Notes under the pieces: generated by a model
Told to the model about the DNA's origin: nothing
The model's database searches: none
Seen by the model: only the letters and a program-made list of their open reading frames with translations
NCBI RefSeq assembly: GCF_943193015.1
Contig: NZ_CALPCM010000012.1
Location: 14,920-78,919, forward strand
Origin: Hominisplanchenecus_A murintestinalis
GTDB taxonomy: Bacteria; Bacillota; Clostridia; Lachnospirales; Lachnospiraceae
Reading direction: 5' to 3'
DNA length: 64,000 nt
Translations under genes and position numbers: made by a program
Shown: positions 44,719 to 52,298 of the stretch, piece after piece
Position numbering within the stretch: the stretch's first letter is position 1
Layout of the letters: the number at the start of each line of letters is the position of its first letter

Positions 44719-44822
44719 TCTTTCCTCTTTCTGACGCACTTGCTGCGTCATCTTAATAGATTTGAAAGCTCATTCAAAACTCTCCATCTGTTTTTAAAAT
44801 TCGTTTTCTTATATCACATATT

Positions 44823-44851
44823 ATTATAGTATATTCCTTTCCCTTTTTCAA
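44823..44851 (-). promoter_or_regulatory. Promoter of the D,D-carboxypeptidase gene
   Basis: On the minus strand TTGAAA (44846-44851), a 17-bp spacer and a perfect TATAAT (44823-44828). Confidence 0.75.
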
Positions 44852-44961
44852 CCTCTATTTAAACGAATGCAGCGTTTCACAGCAGCATCAGCATGGTAAA
44901 TTGCGGTTTGACATTTAAATGCTCTGGGATATAGCTGTCAATGGTTCACAATCAATTATAA

Positions 44962-45002
44962 AAGCCGCTGCAGAACATATACAAAATGTTCCGCAGCAGC
45001 TT
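44962..45002 (-). terminator. Terminator of the zinc-ribbon gene pair
   Basis: A 16-bp stem with two G-U pairs (44962-44977 with 44987-45002) and a 9-nt loop, followed on the minus strand by TTTATAATT. Confidence 0.8.
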
Positions 45003-45012
45003 CCTTTACCGC

Positions 45013-45597
45013 TTATTCTTCTGTAGTTTCCTGCTCTGACATTTCGTCATGAGGTTCTTCTTCCGGTTCTGCAGCAGCTTCCTGTTTCGGCTCTTCGTCC
45101 GGCTGCGCTTCAGAAACTGTCTCGGCTCCTGATTCTGCTTCTGCATCTTCTTCCAGAATCACCTCGGCTTCCTTCGCCTCTTTCAGTTCTTCTGCATCTA
45201 CATCCGTATCCACTACTTCCGGCTCTGGATATTTCGTTCCGCATTCGGGACAGAACATCCCTTTTTCCGGGAGCTTCGCAGAACAATTCGGGCATACCCT
45301 GACATTATCCAGCTTACTGATATGTTCTTTCAGCACGGTTATCCGTTCCTTTATTTCCTCTATCTTCTGAATTCCCTCTGCCAGAGCTTCTTCAGGGTCG
45401 CCATTATGCAGATTACAGTACATTTCACCTATTTCCGCATAAACTTCCTTAAGCTGCCGTTCTTCTTCTTTCACCTGCATTTTGAGATTGCTGCTTTCCG
45501 CCATGTCTTTCATTTTCTTAGCCATACTCTGGCTTGTCTGTGAAATTTTCTGACCTGTTCTCGTTATCGTGTTTCCTAAATCATCGATAAATGCCAT
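45013..45597 (-). CDS. Coiled-coil zinc-ribbon protein of unknown function
   Basis: A 194-residue soluble protein. Residues 15-95 are strongly helical and charged (coiled coil). Residues 100-122 form a zinc ribbon with Cys102-x-x-Cys105 and Cys116-x-x-Cys119. The last 70 residues are a Glu/Ala-rich disordered tail. No enzyme motif is present. Such zinc-ribbon proteins are common in clostridia and are often linked, without firm proof, to protein-protein scaffolding near the membrane. It lies 30 bp downstream of another zinc-ribbon gene that encodes a membrane protein, and both share a terminator, so they probably form an operon and act together. Confidence 0.8.
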   Translation of the reverse strand: MAFIDDLGNTITRTGQKISQTSQSMAKKMKDMAESSNLKMQVKEEERQLKEVYAEIGEMYCNLHNGDPEEALAEGIQKIEEIKERITVLKEHISKLDNVRVCPNCSAKLPEKGMFCPECGTKYPEPEVVDTDVDAEELKEAKEAEVILEEDAEAESGAETVSEAQPDEEPKQEAAAEPEEEPHDEMSEQETTEE

Positions 45598-45627
45598 GTT
45601 AAAATCCTCCTTTTTGATTTTATGATA

Positions 45628-46230
45628 TTATGATAATTTCGTCCCGCACATATTGCAGAACGCAAATCTGTTACTACATTTCTCGCCGCATGAAGGACAG
45701 ACTTTGTATTTTTCCCTCCCTGCGGATATCTCTTTACCCGCTGCTGTCTTTTTGCTATGGACAGCTACAGGTTCCTTTCCCTCTGATGCCGCGGCAGCTT
45801 CTTCCATATGGAACTGTATAATCGGCTCTTTCTGTGCATATACCGGAGTTTCTGTATTCTTTCCCAGCTCCCCTAAATTCCTGCATGCCCTCAACAGAAT
45901 CATAATAAATTCAAAAACTATGCGCACTGCCAGGTTTCCGCCTACCAGCAATACAAGCCCCCGGGTCAGCTCCACTACGGAAAGCGACATAAACAGCCCG
46001 ATTCCCGTACACAGGCAGGCCGCCAGTACATAACAGAATTTCAAAACATCCTCTATAATACAAAGCCTGAAATTCAGAAAATCATACATTCTTGCCAGTC
46101 TGCCGGTAAAACGCTTCTCATTTTTCCTGCTCATAAACACAAAGAAAATAACAAACGCGCCTAAAACACCAAACACCAGCCCCAATACTTCCATAACCAT
46201 AGCAAATCCAGCTACACTTACATGAATCAT
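45628..46230 (-). CDS. Membrane protein with C-terminal zinc ribbon
   Basis: A 200-residue protein. The N-terminal half has about three hydrophobic segments (AMVMEVLGLVFGVLGAFVIFFVF; LKFCYVLAACLCTGIGLFM; GLVLLVGGNLAVRIVFEFIMIL). A linker leads to a terminal zinc ribbon with CPSC and CNMC pairs, probably on the cytoplasmic side. The function is unknown. I place the start at 46230 because AAGGAGGGG sits about 7 nt upstream; an in-frame ATG at 46248 has none. It heads a two-gene operon with the soluble zinc-ribbon protein, behind a promoter that overlaps a 21-bp palindrome. Confidence 0.8.
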   Translation of the reverse strand: MIHVSVAGFAMVMEVLGLVFGVLGAFVIFFVFMSRKNEKRFTGRLARMYDFLNFRLCIIEDVLKFCYVLAACLCTGIGLFMSLSVVELTRGLVLLVGGNLAVRIVFEFIMILLRACRNLGELGKNTETPVYAQKEPIIQFHMEEAAAASEGKEPVAVHSKKTAAGKEISAGREKYKVCPSCGEKCSNRFAFCNMCGTKLS

Positions 46231-46289
46231 CCCTGTCCCCTCCTTCATCTATTCCACAGATGCCGACTGCTTTGGGCAGCTGTTAGATA

Positions 46290-46320
46290 ATATTATACGA
46301 CGTATAATATAAAACTGCAA
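46290..46320 (-). promoter_or_regulatory. Promoter with 21-bp palindromic operator for the zinc-ribbon operon
   Basis: ATATTATACG and CGTATAATAT are perfect inverted arms around a single central base (46290-46310). On the minus strand the palindrome contains TATAAT (46292-46297), with TTGCAG (46315-46320) 17 bp upstream. A repressor bound there would block the -10 region. The rest of the gap 46249-46457 has only the AraC gene terminator. Confidence 0.6.
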
Positions 46321-46383
46321 TACAATCTTTCCTATTATACAAAATCTTAAGAATAGTTATAATATCTTTATAAACACTTCTAT

Positions 46384-46420
46384 GCAAAAATTTGAGCCCC
46401 TTGTTTCTCTGCAAGGAGCT
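46384..46420 (-). terminator. Terminator of the AraC-family gene
   Basis: AGCCCCTTG (46395-46403) pairs with CAAGGAGCT (46412-46420) with one G-U pair and an 8-nt loop, followed on the minus strand by a T-run. Confidence 0.8.
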
Positions 46421-46457
46421 TAAATGCTTTTCAAAAACCAGCCTGCATTTAAAAAAT

Positions 46458-47105
46458 TCACGTTTCCAAATTGCCGCGGTATTCTGAAGGTGAGATATGA
46501 AGCCATTTACGAAATGTCTCTGCATAATAGCTGGCTCCGTTAAATCCGGCAGCATAAGCCACTTCCGTAATGCTCCTGTCTGTAGTGCGCAGTAGCTCCA
46601 CACTGCGGTTCAGCCGATACGCTGTAAGATATGTATTTGGCGTCTGATGGAAATAAAGACGGAACAGTTTACAGCATTTGCTCTGTCCGATTCCTCCGGC
46701 TGCCGCAATCTGTGAAAGCGATATTTTCTCATGATAATGCTGCTGGATAAAGCCTGTCATATTTTTAAGTATGGATAAATCACTGGAATACGGCTGCTCT
46801 TCACTGTCAGCCCCAGGCATATTTTCATAGACAGACGCCCATATCCAGCTGAAAATCCCCTGTATCTTCAAAGGAGCTGTTGCTGTATCCCGAAGTCTGT
46901 ATATCTCCCTGATTCCCCGGATAATATCCCTGTGCCATCCTGAATCTGTAAGTTTTATATAGGGAATATTGTTATTGTGAAGCACCGGAGCGGCATAATT
47001 CGGATATTCACTCAAAAAAGTATGCAGGATATAAAACGGATATTCCGTATGTCCATAAGGTATATTTTCCGATTTATCTTCATTCAGTTCTATCCATCTC
47101 TTCAT
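46458..47105 (-). CDS. AraC-family regulator with an apparent internal deletion
   Basis: A 215-residue frame whose last ~100 residues are an intact AraC-type double helix-turn-helix (KISLSQIAAAGGIGQSKCCKLFRLYF; SITEVAYAAGFNGASYYAETFRKWLHISPSEYR). Family members of this kind are about 280-300 residues, with an N-terminal cupin sensor. Here the expected opening (HTEYPFYILHTFLSEYPNYAAPV) runs straight into LHNNNIPYIKLTDSGWH, a segment that normally follows the cupin, so about 80 residues seem missing in frame. The DNA-binding part could still function, but ligand sensing is probably lost. AGGAGG 7 nt upstream supports the start. It is divergent from the O-acetyltransferase gene, its most likely target. 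A palindrome TCCTGTACAGGA (47115-47126) overlaps the ribosome binding site. Confidence 0.8.
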   Translation of the reverse strand: MKRWIELNEDKSENIPYGHTEYPFYILHTFLSEYPNYAAPVLHNNNIPYIKLTDSGWHRDIIRGIREIYRLRDTATAPLKIQGIFSWIWASVYENMPGADSEEQPYSSDLSILKNMTGFIQQHYHEKISLSQIAAAGGIGQSKCCKLFRLYFHQTPNTYLTAYRLNRSVELLRTTDRSITEVAYAAGFNGASYYAETFRKWLHISPSEYRGNLET

Positions 47106-47180
47106 GCTGCCGCCTCCTGTACAGGATTGTTATATATCTAAGCAAAATATTGATATATTTTTTATTATTTTAACAATATA

Positions 47181-47210
47181 ATTATAGTACATATAAAAGA
47201 TGCATGTCAA
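47181..47210 (-). promoter_or_regulatory. Promoter of the AraC-family gene
   Basis: On the minus strand a perfect TTGACA (47205-47210), an 18-bp spacer and a perfect TATAAT (47181-47186). It lies inside the short divergent gap, overlapping the upstream region of the acetyltransferase gene. Confidence 0.7.
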
Positions 47211-47247
47211 TGGAATCCCACATGGGGAATGAAAGGAGAATTGCTTT

Positions 47248-47844
47248 ATGAGCATGAAAGATAAAATGCATACCGGCGAGCTTTATCTGCCAAATGACAA
47301 AGAAATTATGACGGGACAGCTGAGAAAATTAGACCGTCTCTATGATTTCAATGCAACCCGGCCGACAGAACTTGATAAAAGAGAGGAACTTCTTAAAGAA
47401 ATGTTTGCTGAAATCGGCGAGGAATGCTATATCGAACCGCCGCTCCACACCAATTTCGGAGGCGGGCATGTGCACTTCGGAAAAAATGTTTATGCCAATT
47501 TCAACCTTACTCTTGTAGACGACACCCACATCTACATCGGCGACTATACGATGATAGGCCCCAATGTCACAATAGCCACCGCAGGACACCCTATCCTGCC
47601 CCAGCTGCGCAGAGAGGCCTATCAGTATAATGCGCCTGTCCATATCGGCGAAAACTGCTGGCTTGGCGCAGGAGTGATTGTACTTCCCGGAATTACCATC
47701 GGGGACAATACCGTTATCGGCGCAGGCAGCGTCGTGACAAAAGACCTCCCGGCAAATGTCGTAGCCGTAGGAAATCCCTGCCGGGTACTCCGTGAAATCA
47801 ATGAGCACGATAAAATTTATTATTTCAAAGACAGAAAAATCTAA
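47248..47844 (+). CDS. Maltose/galactoside O-acetyltransferase-type hexapeptide transferase
   Basis: A 198-residue left-handed beta-helix acetyltransferase of the LacA/Maa group, which moves an acetyl group from acetyl-CoA to a sugar hydroxyl in the cytoplasm. The N-terminal helical cap (MKDKMHTGELYLPNDKEI...RLYDFNATRP) and the hexapeptide repeats (IGDYTMIGPNVTI, IGENCWLGAGVIVLPGITIGDNTVIGAGSVVTKDLP) are typical. The catalytic His is His114 in ATAGHPI. Length and motifs are complete. GGAG lies 9 nt upstream of the start. Such enzymes are thought to detoxify non-metabolised sugars; the actual sugar is not evident. It is divergent from the AraC-family regulator, which may control it. Confidence 0.9.
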   Translation: MSMKDKMHTGELYLPNDKEIMTGQLRKLDRLYDFNATRPTELDKREELLKEMFAEIGEECYIEPPLHTNFGGGHVHFGKNVYANFNLTLVDDTHIYIGDYTMIGPNVTIATAGHPILPQLRREAYQYNAPVHIGENCWLGAGVIVLPGITIGDNTVIGAGSVVTKDLPANVVAVGNPCRVLREINEHDKIYYFKDRKI

Positions 47845-47864
47845 TCACCTAAAAAAAGACCGCC

Positions 47865-47898
47865 GTAAGGGACGCTTCTCAAAGGGAGCGCCCCTTAC
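47865..47898. repeat. Inverted repeat after the acetyltransferase gene
   Basis: A 14-nt hairpin (47865-47878 with 47885-47898) with one mismatch and one G-U pair. On the plus strand no T-run follows. On the minus strand CTTTTTTT follows after about 8 nt, so it may terminate the small minus-strand gene at 47980 or act on both strands. Confidence 0.45.
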
Positions 47899-47979
47899 AG
47901 TGCTTTAGAAATTATTTTAACGATTGGATATAATGAATTTCTTAATAGCTCGAAGCAGTTTCCATAATCTACCGATGTA

Positions 47980-48261
47980 TCAATATTCTTTCTTGCTTTT
48001 TGCTCCGTAATCATACATTTTCATCGACTGATACTCCCCTATTTTCAGCAGGTTTCCAATAATTAACTCCACATCCCTGTCCTCTTCCACCCCAAGCCTT
48101 TCACAAATCCGCCTGTTTGCATCATAAACTTCCTTATAAAGCATGCTGCATACAGAACCTTCCTCAAATTCATCTTTCACCATACTTCCTTCAGGCACGG
48201 AACACTTTTCTAAATCCCAAAGCCCATTCATCAACTTGAATATCCTCTGTTTTTCATTCAT
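47980..48261 (-). CDS. Small hypothetical protein, 93 residues
   Basis: A short soluble protein (MNEKQRIFKLMNGLWDLEK...YDYGAKSKKEY) with mixed helical character and acidic residues. It has no signal peptide, membrane segment or motif I recognise. AAGGAA lies rather far upstream of the ATG (about 13 nt). The composition looks like a real protein, and it fills the only space between convergent and co-directional neighbours. A similar small-protein family occurs in clostridial genomes in my recollection, but no function is known. Confidence 0.6.
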   Translation of the reverse strand: MNEKQRIFKLMNGLWDLEKCSVPEGSMVKDEFEEGSVCSMLYKEVYDANRRICERLGVEEDRDVELIIGNLLKIGEYQSMKMYDYGAKSKKEY

Positions 48262-48354
48262 CTTATTCTTTACTATTCCTTCTTATTTACTCTTGTTTCA
48301 TATTACTTTTATAACTAATTCTACCTTTCTTTTCTCCCAAAATCAATAAAAAAG

Positions 48355-48402
48355 TGCAAAAAATGAGACAGACTGAAACATTTTTATTTTGTCCCAATCT
48401 GC
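48355..48402 (-). terminator. Terminator of tgt
   Basis: ACAGACTGAAAC (48368-48379) pairs with GTCCCAATCTGC (48391-48402) in a 12-bp stem with several G-U pairs, followed on the minus strand by TCATTTTTTG. Confidence 0.7.
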
Positions 48403-48419
48403 CTGCTCTTCATGATTCC

Positions 48420-49559
48420 CTATTCTTTTTTATCAGACGCCTGAAAACCGTCCAGTTTCGCTTTCTTAAAGCTCTGGTATTCTCCTGCGTCAATCGCATC
48501 CCTGATTTCTTCCATTAGATGATTGTAAAAATACAGGTTATGGAGAACACACAAGCGCATCCCCAGCATTTCCTTTGCCTTAAGCAGATGCCGGATGTAA
48601 GCCCTGCTGTAATGGCGGCACGCCGGGCACTGGCAGCCTTCTTCAATCGGGTGGGAATCCAGCTCATATTTCGCATTAAACAAATTCAGCTTTCCCTGAT
48701 TCGTATAGACATGTCCATGACGTCCGTTCCTGCTGGGATAAACGCAGTCAAAGAAATCAACCCCTCTGTCTACTGCCTCCAGGATATTTGCCGGAGTTCC
48801 TACCCCCATAAGATACGTAGGCTTGTCCACCGGAAGATGAGGAACCGTCACATCCAAAATGTGATACATCTCTTCGTGCGACTCTCCCACTGCCAGGCCG
48901 CCTACTGCATAGCCGTCCAGCCCCAAGCGCGTAATCTCCTTTGCATGTTCGATACGGATATCATCAAAAATAGCTCCCTGGTTAATCCCGAAAAGCATCT
49001 GATGGGGATTGAGCGTATCCGGCTGCTCATTCAGCCAATCCATCTTTGCCTTACATCTGGCAAGCCACCGGGTAGTACGTTCCACCGACGCCTGCACATA
49101 AGACCGCTCCGCCACGCTCGACGGGCACTCATCAAACGCCATCGCAATCGTAGACGCCAGATTTGACTGAATCTTCATGCTTTCTTCCGGCCCCATAAAA
49201 ATCTTCCGCCCGTCTACATGAGAATGGAAATATACGCCCTCTTCTTTGATTTTGCGAAGCCCCGCCAGGGAAAATACCTGAAAACCGCCCGAATCCGTAA
49301 GAATCGGCTTGTCCCACACCATAAACTTATGCAGCCCGCCCATCTTCTTCACAACTTCATCTCCCGGACGCACATGCAGATGATACGTATTCGACAGCTC
49401 CACCTGCGTACCGATTTCCTGTAAATCCATCGTAGAAACAGCGCCCTTAATCGCCGCCGCCGTTCCCACATTCATAAAAACCGGAGTCTGTATCACACCG
49501 TGTACTGTGTGAAGCTCGCCCCGCTTTGCTTTTCCGTCTCTTTTTAATAATTTATACAT
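48420..49559 (-). CDS. tgt: Queuine tRNA-ribosyltransferase (tRNA-guanine transglycosylase)
   Basis: A 379-residue enzyme that exchanges guanine-34 in GUN-anticodon tRNAs for the queuosine precursor preQ1. The base-binding Asp89 (LTDSGGFQVFS), the substrate loop MAFDECP, GYAVGGLAVGE and the nucleophile Asp271 in FFDCVYPSRNGRHG are present. The zinc site is Cys309, Cys311, Cys314 and His340. Length and motifs are fully typical. GAAGGTG lies 4 nt upstream of the start. It starts 18 bp after the AAA/nuclease-like gene on the same strand and ends at its own terminator. No other queuosine gene is near. Confidence 0.97.
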   Translation of the reverse strand: MYKLLKRDGKAKRGELHTVHGVIQTPVFMNVGTAAAIKGAVSTMDLQEIGTQVELSNTYHLHVRPGDEVVKKMGGLHKFMVWDKPILTDSGGFQVFSLAGLRKIKEEGVYFHSHVDGRKIFMGPEESMKIQSNLASTIAMAFDECPSSVAERSYVQASVERTTRWLARCKAKMDWLNEQPDTLNPHQMLFGINQGAIFDDIRIEHAKEITRLGLDGYAVGGLAVGESHEEMYHILDVTVPHLPVDKPTYLMGVGTPANILEAVDRGVDFFDCVYPSRNGRHGHVYTNQGKLNLFNAKYELDSHPIEEGCQCPACRHYSRAYIRHLLKAKEMLGMRLCVLHNLYFYNHLMEEIRDAIDAGEYQSFKKAKLDGFQASDKKE

Positions 49560-49577
49560 ATTACACCTTCTTCTTTC

Positions 49578-51167
49578 TTAAACCACGGCTTCTATAAGCA
49601 CTTTATTCCCTATCCGTATCTCTTTCACGCCAGCCTGCTTCTTTTTGTTAAAACTAAAACTAAGCATATATCCCTTATTTAAATGATAATACTCAAGATA
49701 TTCCGCCAATTGTTTTTCCCCTCGCTCATGATAAGCATTCCCCCGCCATATTTTCATCTCAATCACAAACTGTTCTTTACAATAATCAATGATCACATCT
49801 GTACGCTTATTATCTCTCGTCTGCGCCTCTATATAATAATTTCCTGTTCCATTAATAATTGGCTTTAAATATAACAGAAAAAACTTCCTCGCGTTATCTT
49901 CTATAAATTTTTCATCCGCCGAACTATACAAGTCCCCCCAATGTACAACAAATTTTTCTAAAATCAATTTCATATTAAGATGACCATTCTGTATGAATTG
50001 ATTTCTCTCCTGCAATGCAGTCCGATATTCTTCGCTGTCCAGCATCTCCTCTGAAAGAAATAAATTATACAATACCGTTTCAAAAATACGGTTAGAAATC
50101 ACAGCATCTCCCCTGGAATTTTTTATAAATCCAAACATCTCCGCGATTTCTATCGAAGGGCTAAGAGGATTATACGAAATTTTTCTTCCTGTGAAAAGCA
50201 GCGAGTAAACCAATTCTCGAAGCCGCGGATAATCTGCCAGTTTGCCCGTAATTGATTCAAACAGCGTATTCTTTTCTATCAGAAGTATTTTTACTGCTTC
50301 CAAAACTCCTTCCTTCGTCCATACCAATTTTCTGTCAAAATATCCTTCACTGCCTGTTATCCGCTCATCCATCAGCTTACAGATACGTGAAACCAGAAAT
50401 GGATAACCTGACGTATAGTCATAGATGAATTGTGCAATCTCTTTGATATCCATTCCTGTCTGGTAATCAGACTCATATTCTGCAAGCATACCTGAAATAT
50501 CTTTTACCGAAAAGTTCATATCTAAAAGAAAATCCGCCGCGATATTCCACGGACTGTTTACTCTGTGTTCACCATCCGGCCTTAATCTCTGCTTTATATT
50601 TTTCACATCATACACGCCTGCCAGAATAACCGACTGAAAAGCCGGACGTTTATCCCTGTTTATATAAGCCCCTCGCAGCTGTGCCAGAAAATCCAGAAAA
50701 ACCTGATTATTTTGTGCGCTGTCCACCTCATCAATAAGCATAACGATCGGTTTTTTCGACTGCCCGCACCATGCGTTCAGACATTGAAACAGCTCTGCAA
50801 GTCTTCCTTTCCCCTCTTTCCCATCCGCAAGTCTCTGAAGCCGGGTTATGATTTCCACAGATACCTCTTCTATATTCGCAATTTCCTCCAAGACTTCTCT
50901 GGCAAAAGCTTCTGAAAAAGAACTTTCTTTCTCAAAGTCGCTCTGGCTCATCATCTGGAAATCCAGGCTCACCACCACATAATTTTCTGCCAGAAAACTG
51001 CCTAACGCCCTCAGCATGGTCGTTTTCCCATACTGCCGCGCCCGGTTAATCGTAAAATAATCCCCTCGGTCTACCATTTTTTTTATTTGCTCCAGCCTGT
51101 CGCTGAGATCCACCATATAATGAATTTCCGGCCTGCACACCGCGCTTGTATTAAATATTTTGCTCAT
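49578..51167 (-). CDS. AAA-ATPase with C-terminal PD-(D/E)XK nuclease-like domain
   Basis: A 529-residue protein. The first ~290 residues are an AAA-type ATPase with Walker A RARQYGKTTML and Walker B PIVMLIDEVDSAQ. The C-terminal ~140 residues carry the PD-(D/E)XK core RTDVIIDY...FVIEMKIWRG. This architecture (AAA-like plus PD-(D/E)XK) occurs in many copies in gut Bacteroidota and Clostridia; its role is unsettled, and links to mobile or defence functions have been proposed. I set the start at 51167 (MSKIFNTSAV) on AAAGGTGG 3 nt upstream. In-frame ATGs further up exist but lack a site. It lies between the sigma-factor cassette and tgt, and a strong hairpin separates it from the former. Confidence 0.82.
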   Translation of the reverse strand: MSKIFNTSAVCRPEIHYMVDLSDRLEQIKKMVDRGDYFTINRARQYGKTTMLRALGSFLAENYVVVSLDFQMMSQSDFEKESSFSEAFAREVLEEIANIEEVSVEIITRLQRLADGKEGKGRLAELFQCLNAWCGQSKKPIVMLIDEVDSAQNNQVFLDFLAQLRGAYINRDKRPAFQSVILAGVYDVKNIKQRLRPDGEHRVNSPWNIAADFLLDMNFSVKDISGMLAEYESDYQTGMDIKEIAQFIYDYTSGYPFLVSRICKLMDERITGSEGYFDRKLVWTKEGVLEAVKILLIEKNTLFESITGKLADYPRLRELVYSLLFTGRKISYNPLSPSIEIAEMFGFIKNSRGDAVISNRIFETVLYNLFLSEEMLDSEEYRTALQERNQFIQNGHLNMKLILEKFVVHWGDLYSSADEKFIEDNARKFFLLYLKPIINGTGNYYIEAQTRDNKRTDVIIDYCKEQFVIEMKIWRGNAYHERGEKQLAEYLEYYHLNKGYMLSFSFNKKKQAGVKEIRIGNKVLIEAVV

Positions 51168-51249
51168 CTTCCACCTTTTTTGCATTCCGCTTTTCATATC
51201 TTTTCCAGTATAACGAATTATCGCCGATAATACAATTATTTCTTTTCCC

Positions 51250-51313
51250 AAAAACAAAATCACGGGGATACCGCAAAGTCTGTAGATAATTCATCTACTT
51301 CTGCAGCACCCCC
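51250..51313 (-). terminator. Terminator of the sigma-factor operon
   Basis: An imperfect hairpin with an inner 6-bp stem GTAGAT/ATCTAC (51282-51287 with 51293-51298) and an outer GGGG/CCCC pairing, followed on the minus strand by GATTTTGTTTTT. It lies just after the stop of the 324-residue membrane protein. Confidence 0.55.
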
Positions 51314-51323
51314 GCCTTCTCAT

Positions 51324-52298
51324 CTATACGCTCTTAAATCCATACTCCACATAACTCTCGCCCCACCGGACATGAAACAAATAATAATATCCTTTCTGTA
51401 CTCCCGTGAGATACCATTTATCGCCGCGTTTTTCTACATTGACATTCTCGCCTTCTTCGCCGGCATCACTTTCCTTATCCGCGCTCCAGCGGCTTACGGT
51501 AATTTCTTCCGCCTCTTTCCCAGGAAGAAGCTCTATTTCTTCCACATAATCCGGAAGTTTAATTTCTTCAATCTCATTCCATTCTGTGATAAAGGGAGTA
51601 TCTGCAATCTCAGACTTCATCTGCCCGTCGGCATCTGTCCATTTCCAGTGATAGCCGCCCTGGGTAAGCCATACGGTGCTGGCCATCCCATTCCCCATAT
51701 ACGACGCCTGCATAATCGGCTTCTCAGACGGATCAGGTTCTGAATAAAATCCTGCTGCCTGCTCTTTATATTTCTGTATACATGCTTTCCTTTCTTCCTC
51801 ATTTGCTTTCTTTGTCACTTCTACCCCAAAAATCCTCGCATACTGACCCGGATAAGTCTCCAATGCCACGCCGTCCGTCATAACAGTTACCTGATCCCCC
51901 GTATCCAGTTCACTCTCTGCAATCGGCCTGCCATCCACGCCGTAAATCTTCCCTTCCTCTATTCCATCAAGAAAGTAAGGCATATCATTCTCCAACTCAA
52001 ACATTACATAACTGCCGTCGTCTTCACTCAAACGGTATATCACTCCCGAAACCGGAATCTGGGCCATCTCCGTTTCTTCTATCTCCGGCATTTCCGTTCT
52101 CTCATCCCCTTTTCCCGTCTCAAAAATTTCATGCGTATCTTTTCCGGCCTCTGAAGCTTCTATTTCCCCATTTACTTTCCCTCCAGGTTCCGGCGTCTGT
52201 ATATCATCTCTTTGCCATCCGATTTTCCATGCGGCGGCCACACACACCGCCGCCAGAATCAGTGTAAACACCGCCATCCGTTTTCTTCCTCTATTCAT
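51324..52298 (-). CDS. Signal-anchored extracytoplasmic protein of the sigma-factor cassette
   Basis: A 324-residue protein with one N-terminal hydrophobic segment (residues 8-24) and no lipobox, so it is probably a membrane-anchored or secreted protein. A Glu/Thr/Pro-rich linker precedes two beta-rich regions (GVIYRLSEDDGSYVMFELEN...DTGDQVTVMTDGVALETYPGQYARIFGVEV, and a C-terminal VNVEKRGDKWYLTGVQKGYYYLFHVRWGE). The first resembles an OB-like fold used in small clostridial lipoproteins. Its start codon overlaps the stop of the beta-propeller gene (8 bp), so the two are translationally coupled and probably work together. The function is unknown; a sensor or effector of the sigma pathway is inferred from position alone. 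Confidence 0.8.
   Translation of the reverse strand: MNRGRKRMAVFTLILAAVCVAAAWKIGWQRDDIQTPEPGGKVNGEIEASEAGKDTHEIFETGKGDERTEMPEIEETEMAQIPVSGVIYRLSEDDGSYVMFELENDMPYFLDGIEEGKIYGVDGRPIAESELDTGDQVTVMTDGVALETYPGQYARIFGVEVTKKANEEERKACIQKYKEQAAGFYSEPDPSEKPIMQASYMGNGMASTVWLTQGGYHWKWTDADGQMKSEIADTPFITEWNEIEEIKLPDYVEEIELLPGKEAEEITVSRWSADKESDAGEEGENVNVEKRGDKWYLTGVQKGYYYLFHVRWGESYVEYGFKSV

Noticed and set aside
46283..46603. Minus-strand frame overlapping the end of the AraC gene
   Set aside because: It runs in another frame across the AraC helix-turn-helix and its terminator, with no start signal or motif.
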